DNA from: Nitrosomonas sp.
GTDB taxonomy: Bacteria; Pseudomonadota; Gammaproteobacteria; Burkholderiales; Nitrosomonadaceae
Reading direction: 5' to 3'
Assembly: GCA_021582655.1 (NCBI GenBank)
Contig: CP091135.1
Location: forward strand, 578,549 to 642,548
DNA length: 64,000 nucleotides
Shown: positions 48,236 through 57,103 of the stretch, piece by piece
How the letters are laid out: every line of letters starts with the position of its first letter
Position numbering within the stretch: the first letter of the stretch is position 1
Position numbers and translations under genes: made by a program
Notes under the pieces: model-generated
Seen by the model: only the letters and a program-made list of their open reading frames with translations
What the model was told of the DNA's origin: nothing
Databases searched by the model: none

Positions 48236-49303
48236 ATGAGAATTTTGCTCTTAGGTTTTGTATTGGTATTAACTGCTTGTGCAACACAAACGCATCAACC
48301 TGAAACCGGGGTTGAGATATCCGAAGCGCAACAAGAAGAATGGGTTGTTGAAACTCAAAAATGGTTGCGTGATGCGGCGCGATTGGAATCGGTTTTTTTC
48401 AAAATTCTAACTAAAGGGATTGATTATTGTGAAAAACAGGACCATACCGCACCTTATTTTGGCATCCAATTTTGGTCAAACCAGAGACTTCACTCATCAT
48501 TGCAGCAAGTAGCACAATCCAAATTCAATCTAGGAAGCGAGCCGCAGATATTGATTGTGGTTCCCACATCTCCGGCGGATTCCGCCGGACTCAGAGTCAA
48601 TGACAAGATTCTGGAAATAAATGGTGTAGGAGTGCAAACCGTATCAGATACCCAAAAGAAGATCAATGAAGCCAAGGCTGCCTTACAACCCGTATCTTTT
48701 ACCATACTGCGTGCCGGCGAGCGGCAAACCCTAGTTGCTTCACCGGTGTCGGGTTGCAAAAGCCAGATAGCGTTGGTGAATAACGACACCATCAGAACCG
48801 CCACGGACGGCGAAACAATTCAAATCACCAGAGGCTTGTTGCATTTTGCCCAATCCGATGAAGAAATTGCCGCGATCATTAGCCATCAGCTTGCGCATAA
48901 TGCCAGAAAACACCATCGAACAAACAAGATTACGGGAGGTGTCGGCGGTATTCTAATTGGCAGTGTTGGTGTCGCAGCAGATACAGCATTAGCGATTGTA
49001 ACCGGCGGTATTTTCCCTATCGGCATATTTGCTGGGATAGGATGGGATGCGGGCCATTCGATGGCAGGCGGCATCTCGGACAGTCAACTTCAACTGGCGG
49101 ATCGTGACAGCCTGCAACTCATGGCGACGGCTGGTTATGAAACAGATAACGTAATACAATTCTGGCAACGCGTACAGGATGATGCATCCAACAATCTCAA
49201 TGACCTACGAAACTCACATCCTTTCTCGCAAGATCGCTTAAAAGCAATGGAGTTGGCACAAGAAGAAAAGGCAAAAGAGAATTTGTACTCAAGATTGAAG
49301 TAA
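48236..49303 (+). CDS. PDZ/M48-like lipoprotein with altered zinc motif
   Basis: 355 residues. Lipobox VLTACAT at about 11-17. A PDZ domain (about 95-175) has VPTSPADSAGLRVNDKILEI. An M48-like domain follows (about 185-340), where HExxH is replaced by HQLAH (217-221) and the third-ligand EAD by LAD (Leu287). A Gly/Ile-rich insert lies between. Without the catalytic Glu and the third ligand it is probably not an active peptidase, yet the reading frame is intact. Regulatory or chaperone function is inferred. It follows tpsA by 194 bases. Confidence 0.82.
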   Translation: MRILLLGFVLVLTACATQTHQPETGVEISEAQQEEWVVETQKWLRDAARLESVFFKILTKGIDYCEKQDHTAPYFGIQFWSNQRLHSSLQQVAQSKFNLGSEPQILIVVPTSPADSAGLRVNDKILEINGVGVQTVSDTQKKINEAKAALQPVSFTILRAGERQTLVASPVSGCKSQIALVNNDTIRTATDGETIQITRGLLHFAQSDEEIAAIISHQLAHNARKHHRTNKITGGVGGILIGSVGVAADTALAIVTGGIFPIGIFAGIGWDAGHSMAGGISDSQLQLADRDSLQLMATAGYETDNVIQFWQRVQDDASNNLNDLRNSHPFSQDRLKAMELAQEEKAKENLYSRLK

Positions 49304-49365
49304 TGTGTTTATAAGCAGGAAGGCGCAGATTTAATAGATCAAATGCAATATCTTAGGGGGATCAG

Positions 49366-49467
49366 ATGGATATAAAAATGCATGCAATCACAATTTATGC
49401 AGTAGTTTTCACTTTGGTTGGCCGTGCAATGACAACTGACTGGACAACAACAAAAATAGCTTGCTGA
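49366..49467 (+). CDS. Possible 33-residue small protein
   Basis: ATG 49366 stands a few bases after TTAGGGGG, a fair ribosome site. It encodes a short chain with a hydrophobic centre (ITIYAVVFTLVG), ending IAC. Only the ribosome site and position support it. Confidence 0.3.
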   Translation: MDIKMHAITIYAVVFTLVGRAMTTDWTTTKIAC

Positions 49468-49541
49468 TGCTGCTTGACTAGCCACATCAAGTTCCTAAAA
49501 ATCATATTAACTCAATCTATTGTAGTTTCTTCAATAATCTT

Positions 49542-51434
49542 ATGTTAAAAAAAATTAAGTTATCTTCGAGATATTTTTTATTTCTTGTATTGATTTTCTT
49601 GTCGCAATTTACTCATGCAGAAAAAGCCGAATCAACGTTTTATAACCCTATTAGTACTAAAAGAGAAAGTAACAATAATGAATTTATTGACAAAAGTGGA
49701 CCTGTTTATGCAGTTACCCTGCCGGACATTGAAGTCAATATTACGCCCTCTGATAAAGGACCGCGTCAAACCGGGATTACTTATCAACTACCGGAACCAG
49801 TATCAAATATACAGCTAGCTTGGAAAGAAGTAACAGAAGGTTACGTCACTCGCATACAGCTTTTCGCCGATCAGGCCAAACATCTGCGTTTTCATCTTCG
49901 TTTTGCGAATCGACTATCGTCTATGGACATTCAGTTGCGAGTACAAGGAAACTTAGACACAGCCCCTCTCGGTCCAGTTAATCAATCCGGCATCTACACA
50001 AGTGAGTTATGGTTGCCCACTACCAAGGGCGATAGCGCAGAATTGGAAATTTTTATTAAAAGTTCAAGCTATCCTGATTCACCTATTTTCGTTTTAGATG
50101 CGATTAACTTTATTGTTGTTGATAACACTGATTCCAGTATTATCCCTTATAGCCAGGGCCTGGCGCGCGAAAAAGAATATGATTTGGCATGTTGGAGCGG
50201 AAACTCTGAGTATAACGCTTTAAAGAAGGCTGCTGATGCAACTGCAAAAATTCATTATATTACAAGCGATGGCTCATATATATGTAGCGGCACACTACTT
50301 AACGACACAAGCAATTCATTTACGCTTTGGTTCGCTACCGCTCATCATTGCCTTCCAGATCAGGCCACGGCGAGCACTGCGGAACTTGAATGGTTTTACC
50401 AGGCGACAAACTGCGACAGTCCCCAGACAGATTCACGCCATGAAAAAACCTCTGGTGGTGCACAACTGCTCTGGACGGATTTCGAAAACGATGTATCGTT
50501 TTTGAAGTTATATAAAAAAACTAGCGGCCCAATGCAGTTCTCGGGTTGGCAGACGGATATCGAAGTTGGTGATCTTATATGGGGAGTACACCATCCCAAA
50601 GGAGATCATACCATGGTGAGTAATGGCAACGTAGCCGCTCTGCTGCAGAACCACAAGAGTGACGAAGGGACTCGCATATTGGATGAAGTCAAATTTGCCA
50701 ATGGCGGCGCTGAAGGCGGGAGTAGTGGCTCAGGGCTATTCTCCATTGAAGGTGATAACTCATACTGGAAAGGCACCTTATACGGAGGGCCACCCGGTGA
50801 CTATCAAAAAAACTCTTATAGTCATTTTGACCGTTATTTCAGTAAAATAAGCGGATGGCTTAAAAATACTGCTCCAACTCCCCCAACCACAGAACAGATA
50901 TCATGCGTATTCGATGAGTATTGGAAAAGTTATCGCTATGAACACGCGTATAACGCCAATTATCAGGAATATATATATCGGTTTAATCAAGCTTACGATT
51001 TTTATTTAGGTGTATCTTACACAAACAATCACCTGTATTACATGTATGGATATGATGGCAGGATTAATGATTTAGGGCCATTCTCAGATTGGCTAAAGAA
51101 GTATGGTTGTGATAGTACAAGCAACACTTTAACTTGGAAAATAAAGGATCTTAGAAAAAATAATCATTATCAAGTTAATTATAAATTCTATGATATAGAC
51201 AACGATCTGGTATGGCCATCAAACCATGAGATATATTATATCGAAAATTACAATGAAGAATATTCCCACGTCTTGCCCTGTAATAAGGGCGCAAAAATTT
51301 GCATTGGAGGGCGTAGCGGCGGCAGTTATTATACTGGCGTTTATTGGGGTGTAGACATCGACAATAGTAATGGCTGCACAGATTGTTGCTCATATTGCGA
51401 TGGAAGTACCAGATATTTCAATTTTGTCGATTAA
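49542..51434 (+). CDS. Secreted trypsin-like serine protease with large C-terminal domain
   Basis: 630 residues. Signal peptide 1-26 (ending FTHA). A beta-sandwich-like region at about 45-195 precedes the S1 domain: His269 (ATAHHCL), an Asp in FENDVSFLKL (about 325), and Ser395 (GSSGSGLF), resembling lysyl endopeptidase-type enzymes. After about 450 a 180-residue C-terminal region is rich in Tyr, Asn and Cys (CNKGAKICIGG, GCTDCCSYCDG) and not recognised. The AT-rich DNA and absence of a ribosome site before ATG 49542 set it apart from its neighbours. Confidence 0.85.
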   Translation: MLKKIKLSSRYFLFLVLIFLSQFTHAEKAESTFYNPISTKRESNNNEFIDKSGPVYAVTLPDIEVNITPSDKGPRQTGITYQLPEPVSNIQLAWKEVTEGYVTRIQLFADQAKHLRFHLRFANRLSSMDIQLRVQGNLDTAPLGPVNQSGIYTSELWLPTTKGDSAELEIFIKSSSYPDSPIFVLDAINFIVVDNTDSSIIPYSQGLAREKEYDLACWSGNSEYNALKKAADATAKIHYITSDGSYICSGTLLNDTSNSFTLWFATAHHCLPDQATASTAELEWFYQATNCDSPQTDSRHEKTSGGAQLLWTDFENDVSFLKLYKKTSGPMQFSGWQTDIEVGDLIWGVHHPKGDHTMVSNGNVAALLQNHKSDEGTRILDEVKFANGGAEGGSSGSGLFSIEGDNSYWKGTLYGGPPGDYQKNSYSHFDRYFSKISGWLKNTAPTPPTTEQISCVFDEYWKSYRYEHAYNANYQEYIYRFNQAYDFYLGVSYTNNHLYYMYGYDGRINDLGPFSDWLKKYGCDSTSNTLTWKIKDLRKNNHYQVNYKFYDIDNDLVWPSNHEIYYIENYNEEYSHVLPCNKGAKICIGGRSGGSYYTGVYWGVDIDNSNGCTDCCSYCDGSTRYFNFVD

Positions 51435-51507
51435 CTCAGGGTTAAGCGGTTCAGGCAGCTTGGTTTTTATGCGTAGTAGCCGAGACCTGATCTGACGGTT
51501 ACTCGAT

Positions 51508-52149
51508 TTAACGATGTACCCACTCAATCAAACGGCTATTCAACGCGGTAATTTCACCTTCCCATACGCCCTTTCCGACAATTAATGTTTGCATCGGGGT
51601 ATGTCCGCAATACATCTTGCCTTGGTGAGTGCGCGTGTTGTTGTAATACACCATCCAATCATCCAGATCGTATTGTAATTCTTCGATAGATTGGTGAATC
51701 TTGCGCCGGAATGCTCAATGTCGTTGAGTGCCCGGTAGAACTGACCATCGTGATTCCTCCGCCTTGCCGCAATATTCGGTACCACGGCCGGTCAAAATGC
51801 CGAGGACTCCTATACCCTGCCCTGCGAAGAACGGCAACACCCGGTCATTCAGCAAATCAATTGCTGTGATCGGCGTCTTGGCGGCATACAGCTTGGCGGC
51901 TACCTGCTTAAAATAGACATCGACGAAAGTTTGCTGGTAAATCCGCTCCGCACTTTTGATGGTGCCGACGTAAAAGGCATCCTGACGGCCGAGATACCCC
52001 GGATGTGCCGTCCCGATTTCACCATGAACAACATCATCCTCTTGTTGTTTCTTCTTCAGCACCTGTGTCAAGTACCCACCGGGTTCGGCAACATGCCTCT
52101 CCAATGCTGATAAACACTTTTTAAACGACTCCAGATTCTGGCGCGCCAC
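51508..52149 (-). pseudogene. IS481-type transposase remnant
   Basis: Two overlapping pieces of an integrase-core (rve) transposase lie on the minus strand. The first reads GEIGTAHPGYLGRQDAFYVG, TPITAIDLLNDRVLPFF and GRGTEYCG; the second, in another frame, has IEELQYDLDDWMVYYNN, RTHQGKMYCGHTPMQT and ends ALNSRLIEWVHR. Between them about 30 residues (the DDE motif region after ALNDIEH) are deleted and the frame shifts. The N-terminal helix-turn-helix part is also missing. No terminal inverted repeats were found. It is a dead fragment. Confidence 0.85.
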
Positions 52150-52263
52150 AATAAGTAATACTACACATTAATACAACCTGATTGGATTGCTATACTTTTC
52201 CTGCAATTTATTTGATAATTTATAAGTAGGAATTAATACCATTAAATGTAGGCAAAATCATTC

Positions 52264-52794
52264 ATGAAAATTATAAGCACTAACGTTTTATTGTTGTTAA
52301 TCACCTTAATTTCGGGCTGCGCAAGTACCGGCGGTTCGTATAAGCCGATCGGCTCCCCATTGACCAATGAGCGGGGAGCGAAATTTTCTGAATTGTTGAT
52401 TAATGTTCAATCCGGCAGCGATGTCAGTCTGAATCAAGAAAGCATCGATAGAATGACAAAACAGATCATCGAAAATATTAAGGCGGATACAAGTAATCGC
52501 TTCAGTAAAATAAATGGAGAATCCCCAAGTACCACAACACTTGAGGCCTCGATAATTATTACAAAATACGAAGAAGGTAATGCTTTTGCCCGCGCGATGC
52601 TGGCAGGTTTGGGACAAATGCATATCGATGCCGATGTCACACTCTATGATCACGCAAGCAAAGATAAGCTGACTCAGTATGAGGTCAATAAAACTTTTGC
52701 CTGGGGGGGTGTTTACGGTGGCATAACAACGATCAAAGATGTTGAAATCGGCTTCAGTAAGGCGATTGCAGATTCGATTCTCGGAAAGGAATAA
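52264..52794 (+). CDS. DUF4410-type lipoprotein
   Basis: 176 residues. Lipobox LISGCAS at about 16-22. The mature domain has a beta-alpha pattern with FSELLINVQSG, LEASIIITKYEEGNAFARAM and VTLYDHASKDKLTQYEVNKT, which matches DUF4410 in layout. The function is unknown. It is followed closely by a partial MITE-like repeat. Confidence 0.75.
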   Translation: MKIISTNVLLLLITLISGCASTGGSYKPIGSPLTNERGAKFSELLINVQSGSDVSLNQESIDRMTKQIIENIKADTSNRFSKINGESPSTTTLEASIIITKYEEGNAFARAMLAGLGQMHIDADVTLYDHASKDKLTQYEVNKTFAWGGVYGGITTIKDVEIGFSKAIADSILGKE

Positions 52795-52797
52795 TCA

Positions 52798-52868
52798 GGA
52801 AAACGCTGATTAATTGGCTGCACGAGTGAATCACTTCGTTGCGAAAGTGATTCGCTTTCTCGCTACTG
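52798..52868 (+). repeat. Partial copy E of the MITE-like repeat (left end)
   Basis: AGGAAAACGCTGATTAATTG, then GCTGCACGAGTGAATCACTT and CGTTGCGAAAGTGATTCGCT, match the left half of copies B and D. The right half is absent. Confidence 0.65.
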
Positions 52869-52937
52869 TGTAATTTTCGGTATACTTCAGCTTTCAATTC
52901 CCTGGCGGTTACGAAAAATCCGTTTGTTTTCCGGAAA

Positions 52938-53306
52938 ATGGTCAAAAAAACGCAAGCCTCTCTGTTATTGATGGTATTGGGGTTGATCTGGGTGAATGTA
53001 TGTTACGCGCAGCAGACCCGGAAATTTCCCGTCGGTAGCCAATTAGGCAACCTTACCGCGGTTGCCTTTCCGGAATTCACCATCAACGACCAGAAAATGA
53101 TCATGGGCGCGGGCGGGCAAATTCGCGGCATTGATAATCTGATTGTGCTGCCGTCGACGGCGAACTATATCGGTCTGATCCGTTATCAAATGGACATCAT
53201 GGGTTATTTGCACCGAGTTTGGTTTTTGACACCGGACGAGGTCAAGGAAGCGGAAAGTGAAGGGCAACAAATACCGAAACCGAAAAGACGTTTTTTATTT
53301 TTTTAA
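52938..53306 (+). CDS. Small exported protein before miaB, unknown
   Basis: 122 residues. Signal peptide about 1-24 (ending VCYA). The mature part is beta-rich (FPVGSQLGNLTAVAFPEFTI, LIVLPSTANYIGLIRYQMD) and ends KPKRRFLFF. No family recognised. It ends 12 bases before miaB on the same strand, so it probably shares the transcript. Confidence 0.65.
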   Translation: MVKKTQASLLLMVLGLIWVNVCYAQQTRKFPVGSQLGNLTAVAFPEFTINDQKMIMGAGGQIRGIDNLIVLPSTANYIGLIRYQMDIMGYLHRVWFLTPDEVKEAESEGQQIPKPKRRFLFF

Positions 53307-53318
53307 GATAGGCAATTC

Positions 53319-54644
53319 GTGAGCAACAAGCTTTATATCAAAACCTTCGGTTGCCAGATGAACGAGTATGACTCGGAGAAAATGGCCGATGTATTGCACG
53401 CGGCATATGGCATGGAACCGACCGACGATCCGGCGCAAGCCGATGTAATCTTGTTCAATACCTGCTCGGTGCGCGAAAAAGCGCAGGAAAAAGTATTTCA
53501 TGATTTGGGGCGGGTACGGCATCTGAAAGAAAGCAACCCCGATTTACTGATCGGCGTCGGCGGCTGTGTGGCAAGCCAGGAAGGTAAGGCGATCGTCAAT
53601 CGCGCACCGTTCGTCGACGTGGTATTCGGGCCGCAGACCTTGCACCGGCTACCGCAATTGATCGAAACGCGCAAAGCCACCGGTCGCTCCCAAGTCGATA
53701 TTTCGTTCCCGGAAATCGAGAAATTCGATCACCTACCGCCCGCTCGTACCGAAGGCGTTACTGCGTTCGTATCAATCATGGAAGGCTGCAGTAAATACTG
53801 CAGTTTCTGCGTGGTACCGTACACCCGCGGCGAAGAGGTGTCGCGCCCGCTGATCGATGTACTGGCCGAAATCGCCGTGCTCGCCGATCAAGGCATCAAG
53901 GAAATCACGTTGCTGGGACAAAACGTCAACGCCTACCTTGGCACCATGGACGATGGCGGGATTGCCGATTTTACGCTATTACTGGAGTATTTACATGAAA
54001 TCCCGGGGATCGAACGTATCCGCTATACCACGTCGCACCCTAAGGAATTCACCACGCGCTTGATTAAAGCATATGCACAATTACCGAAACTCGTCAGTCA
54101 CCTGCACTTGCCGGTACAATCCGGGTCCGATCGGATATTGGCGGCAATGAAGCGCGGTTACAGCGTACTGGAGTACAAATCGATCATCCGCAAGCTGCGC
54201 GCGGTCCGTCCCGAAATTTCACTGTCATCGGATTTCATCGTCGGTTTCCCTGGCGAAACCGAGGTCGATTTCGCCGCCACCATGAAATTGGTGGAAGAGA
54301 TGAATTTCGACGATTCCTTCAGCTTTGTCTATAGCCCGCGCCCCGGCACGCCAGCCGCCGATTTGTCCGACAGCACACCGCAGGAAGAAAAGCTGGGCCG
54401 GCTGCATCGCCTGCAAGCGCAACTCGGATTACAATCACGAAAAATCAGTCAGCAAATGGTCGGTACAATTCAGCGCGTGCTGCTGGAAGGCGCATCGAAA
54501 AAGAATGCCGATGAACTGAGCGGGCGCACGGATAATAATCGCGTCGTCAATTTAGCGGGTGATCCCGCGCTGATCGGCCAGTTCGTCAATGCGCGCATCA
54601 CCGAGGCGCGCTCGCATTCGTTGCGCGGTGAAATCGTTGCATAA
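53319..54644 (+). CDS. miaB: tRNA-2-methylthio-N6-dimethylallyladenosine synthase
   Basis: 441 residues, GTG start after AGATAGG. A radical-SAM methylthiotransferase for A37 of tRNA. The N-terminal MTTase domain has [15 protein letters not shown] with its Cys, and further Cys in [10 protein letters not shown] and GVGGCVASQ. The SAM cluster is CSKYCSFC near 157-164, and a C-terminal TRAM domain follows. It heads the miaB-phoH-ybeY-ybeX order found in many proteobacteria. Confidence 0.95.
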   Translation: MSNKLYIKTFGCQMNEYDSEKMADVLHAAYGMEPTDDPAQADVILFNTCSVREKAQEKVFHDLGRVRHLKESNPDLLIGVGGCVASQEGKAIVNRAPFVDVVFGPQTLHRLPQLIETRKATGRSQVDISFPEIEKFDHLPPARTEGVTAFVSIMEGCSKYCSFCVVPYTRGEEVSRPLIDVLAEIAVLADQGIKEITLLGQNVNAYLGTMDDGGIADFTLLLEYLHEIPGIERIRYTTSHPKEFTTRLIKAYAQLPKLVSHLHLPVQSGSDRILAAMKRGYSVLEYKSIIRKLRAVRPEISLSSDFIVGFPGETEVDFAATMKLVEEMNFDDSFSFVYSPRPGTPAADLSDSTPQEEKLGRLHRLQAQLGLQSRKISQQMVGTIQRVLLEGASKKNADELSGRTDNNRVVNLAGDPALIGQFVNARITEARSHSLRGEIVA

Positions 54645-54713
54645 ATCCTATGCTACTTGCAAAGTCCTGTTTGCGCTGCGACAATCGCGCTATCGTAATG
54701 ACACTGTTCGACA

Positions 54714-55715
54714 TTGAAACCGATAACGCTCGAAATTTCCTTTACACCAGCCGATAACCAACGCCTCGCCAACTTATGCGGTGCGTTGGATGAAAACCTG
54801 AAGCAAGTGGAAAATGCGCTAGACGTTACTATCTCCCGCCGCGGCGAACACTTCAGTCTATCTGGCAAAGCCGGCCAAACCGAATTGGCGGCGCAGGTAT
54901 TGCGCAATTTTTACAACCAATCCCACCATTATTTGAGTCTGGAGCAGATTCAGCTCGGTTTGATCGAAGCGCTGAATCCGCACCACACATCGAACAATAC
55001 CGACAATCGGAACGACACTGAGCCGGTGGCCAAGCAGCTGGCCGCTCCTGCATTGCTGACGCGCCGCAGCAATTTGTACGGCCGCACGCCGCGTCAGATC
55101 CAATATTTGCAGCAAATTCAAGAGCACGATATTACCTTTGCCATCGGCCCGGCCGGCACCGGCAAAACCTATCTGGCAGTCGCCAGCGCGGTCGATGCAC
55201 TGGAGCGCGGACTGGTATCACGGCTGATTCTGGTGCGTCCGGCGGTGGAAGCCGGTGAGCGTTTGGGTTTTCTGCCCGGCGACATGACTCAGAAAGTCGA
55301 TCCTTATTTGCGACCTCTGTACGACGCGCTGTACGATTTGATGGGTTTCGACAAAACCAGCAAGCAATTCGAGCGTAACGCCATCGAAGTCGCGCCATTA
55401 GCGTTTATGCGCGGCAGAACATTGAATCAGTCGTTCATCATTCTCGATGAAGCGCAAAACACCACACCGGAACAGATGAAAATGTTTCTGACGCGCATGG
55501 GACTAGGCTCCAAAGCGGTGATCACCGGCGATGTGACGCAAATCGATTTACCCAAGCAACAAAAAAGCGGTCTGGTGGAAGCGCAACATATACTGCAGGA
55601 GATCCGCGGCATCGCGTTTACCCGCTTCCTGTCCGAAGACGTCGTCAGGCATCCGCTGGTACAGCGCATCGTTCATGCATACGAGCGGCACGATAAGCAG
55701 CAGCGGGAATCGTAA
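54714..55715 (+). CDS. phoH: PhoH-like ATPase (YbeZ)
   Basis: 333 residues. TTG 54714 is the only good start in frame. The N-terminal KH-like domain (FTPADNQRLANLCGALDENL) is followed by the Walker A GPAGTGKTYLA near residue 145 and Walker B FIILDEAQN. It is a YbeZ-type RNA helicase/ATPase that works with YbeY in rRNA processing. YbeY is encoded directly downstream. Confidence 0.93.
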   Translation: MKPITLEISFTPADNQRLANLCGALDENLKQVENALDVTISRRGEHFSLSGKAGQTELAAQVLRNFYNQSHHYLSLEQIQLGLIEALNPHHTSNNTDNRNDTEPVAKQLAAPALLTRRSNLYGRTPRQIQYLQQIQEHDITFAIGPAGTGKTYLAVASAVDALERGLVSRLILVRPAVEAGERLGFLPGDMTQKVDPYLRPLYDALYDLMGFDKTSKQFERNAIEVAPLAFMRGRTLNQSFIILDEAQNTTPEQMKMFLTRMGLGSKAVITGDVTQIDLPKQQKSGLVEAQHILQEIRGIAFTRFLSEDVVRHPLVQRIVHAYERHDKQQRES

Positions 55716-55721
55716 GCAGCT

Positions 55722-56174
55722 TTGCGCGCCGAACGGACACTCAAACTGGCGGTTCAGTATGCGACGGCAAGCAAAACAGTACCGGCGCGGCCGCAGTTTC
55801 GTCGCTGGGTTAAAGCCGCACTGATGCAATCAGCGGAGATCACGATACGCTTAACCGATGAAACCGAAGGACGCGAACTCAACCACGGTTTCCGCGGCAA
55901 GGACTACGCCACCAACGTTTTGACGTTCGTGTACGACGACATGCAGCCGCTCGGTGGCGATATCGTGCTGTGCGCACCGGTGGTTGAGCGTGAAGCAGAA
56001 CAGCAACACAAAGACTTACTGGCGCATTACGCGCATCTGACCGTTCACGGCATTTTACACTTGCAGGGTTACGATCATCTCGATGATGCTGAAGCGGCGG
56101 AAATGGAGCGATTGGAGGCGCAAATACTGATCGCATTGGGCTATCCCGATCCGTATATCGAAAAATACACTTGA
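55722..56174 (+). CDS. ybeY: rRNA maturation endonuclease YbeY
   Basis: 150 residues, apparently a TTG start 6 bases after phoH. The zinc motif is [15 protein letters not shown] (the HGxLHLxGYDH signature), with [12 protein letters not shown] before it. YbeY matures the 16S rRNA 3' end and is involved in ribosome quality control. Confidence 0.93.
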   Translation: MRAERTLKLAVQYATASKTVPARPQFRRWVKAALMQSAEITIRLTDETEGRELNHGFRGKDYATNVLTFVYDDMQPLGGDIVLCAPVVEREAEQQHKDLLAHYAHLTVHGILHLQGYDHLDDAEAAEMERLEAQILIALGYPDPYIEKYT

Positions 56175-56228
56175 TCAACCCAATGGCACGACAATATCTC
56201 AATATCTCAATATCTACGTCAACACATT

Positions 56229-57077
56229 ATGAACGAACCCCCACCTAAGAGCGGCTGGTTTGAGCGGCTAGGCGCGTTGCTGATCCGTAAACCGGAAGAC
56301 CGCGAACAATTGATCACCCTGTTGCATTCCGCTTTCAAACGCAATCTGCTCGATTCTGACGCGCTCAGCATGATCGAGGGCGTAATGCAAGTTTCCGAAA
56401 TGCAGGCGCGCGATATCATGGTGCCGCGCTCGCAAATGGATGTTGTCGACATCAGCGAAAAACCCGGGCAATTCATTCCGTTTGTAATCAACACCGCGCA
56501 TTCACGCTTTCCCGTGATTGAAGGCAGTGAAGACGAGATTATCGGCATCCTGCTTGCAAAAGACCTGCTGCGCTATTACGCCGATCCGGAAGAATTCAAC
56601 GTCCGGGGCATGTTACGTCCGGCGGTTTTCATCCCGGAATCGAAACGGCTGAACGTGCTGCTGAAAGAATTCCGCAGCAATCGTAACCACATGGCCATTG
56701 TCGTTAACGAATATGGCGGTGTTGCCGGTTTGGTGACAATTGAAGATGTATTGGAGCAAATCGTCGGGGAAATCGAGGACGAATACGATTTCGACGAAGA
56801 AGAAGCCAATATCGTGATGGAAGCCGACGGCATATACCGTGTCAAGGCAATTACCGAAATCAACAGTTTCAACGAAACGCTTGGCGCGAATTTCAGCGAC
56901 GAAGATTACGATACGATCGGCGGTTTGGTGTTAAACAAATTCGGCCGCGTACCGAACCGCGACGAAGCTGTCGTGATCGGCGATTTCAAATTTACCGTAA
57001 TGCGCGCCGACAGCCGACGTTTGCACACGCTCAAAGCAGAGCGGTGCATCGAAACACCACCACTCCGGCAGGAATAA
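56229..57077 (+). CDS. ybeX: CorC/HlyC-family CBS-domain protein
   Basis: 282 residues. Two CBS domains (MQARDIMVPRSQMDVVD, then HMAIVVNEYGGVAGLVTIED) and a C-terminal CorC_HlyC domain (about 200-280). No membrane segment, as is usual for YbeX. It is associated with Mg2+/Co2+ export or ribosome maintenance in other bacteria. It follows ybeY by 54 bases. Confidence 0.92.
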   Translation: MNEPPPKSGWFERLGALLIRKPEDREQLITLLHSAFKRNLLDSDALSMIEGVMQVSEMQARDIMVPRSQMDVVDISEKPGQFIPFVINTAHSRFPVIEGSEDEIIGILLAKDLLRYYADPEEFNVRGMLRPAVFIPESKRLNVLLKEFRSNRNHMAIVVNEYGGVAGLVTIEDVLEQIVGEIEDEYDFDEEEANIVMEADGIYRVKAITEINSFNETLGANFSDEDYDTIGGLVLNKFGRVPNRDEAVVIGDFKFTVMRADSRRLHTLKAERCIETPPLRQE

Positions 57078-57103
57078 TCCCCTTCGCGACAAGCATTCCG
57101 GTC

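Noticed and set aside
48236-49303. Active M48 metalloprotease
   Set aside because: The HExxH Glu and the EAD Glu are both replaced, so I list it as a likely pseudo-peptidase.
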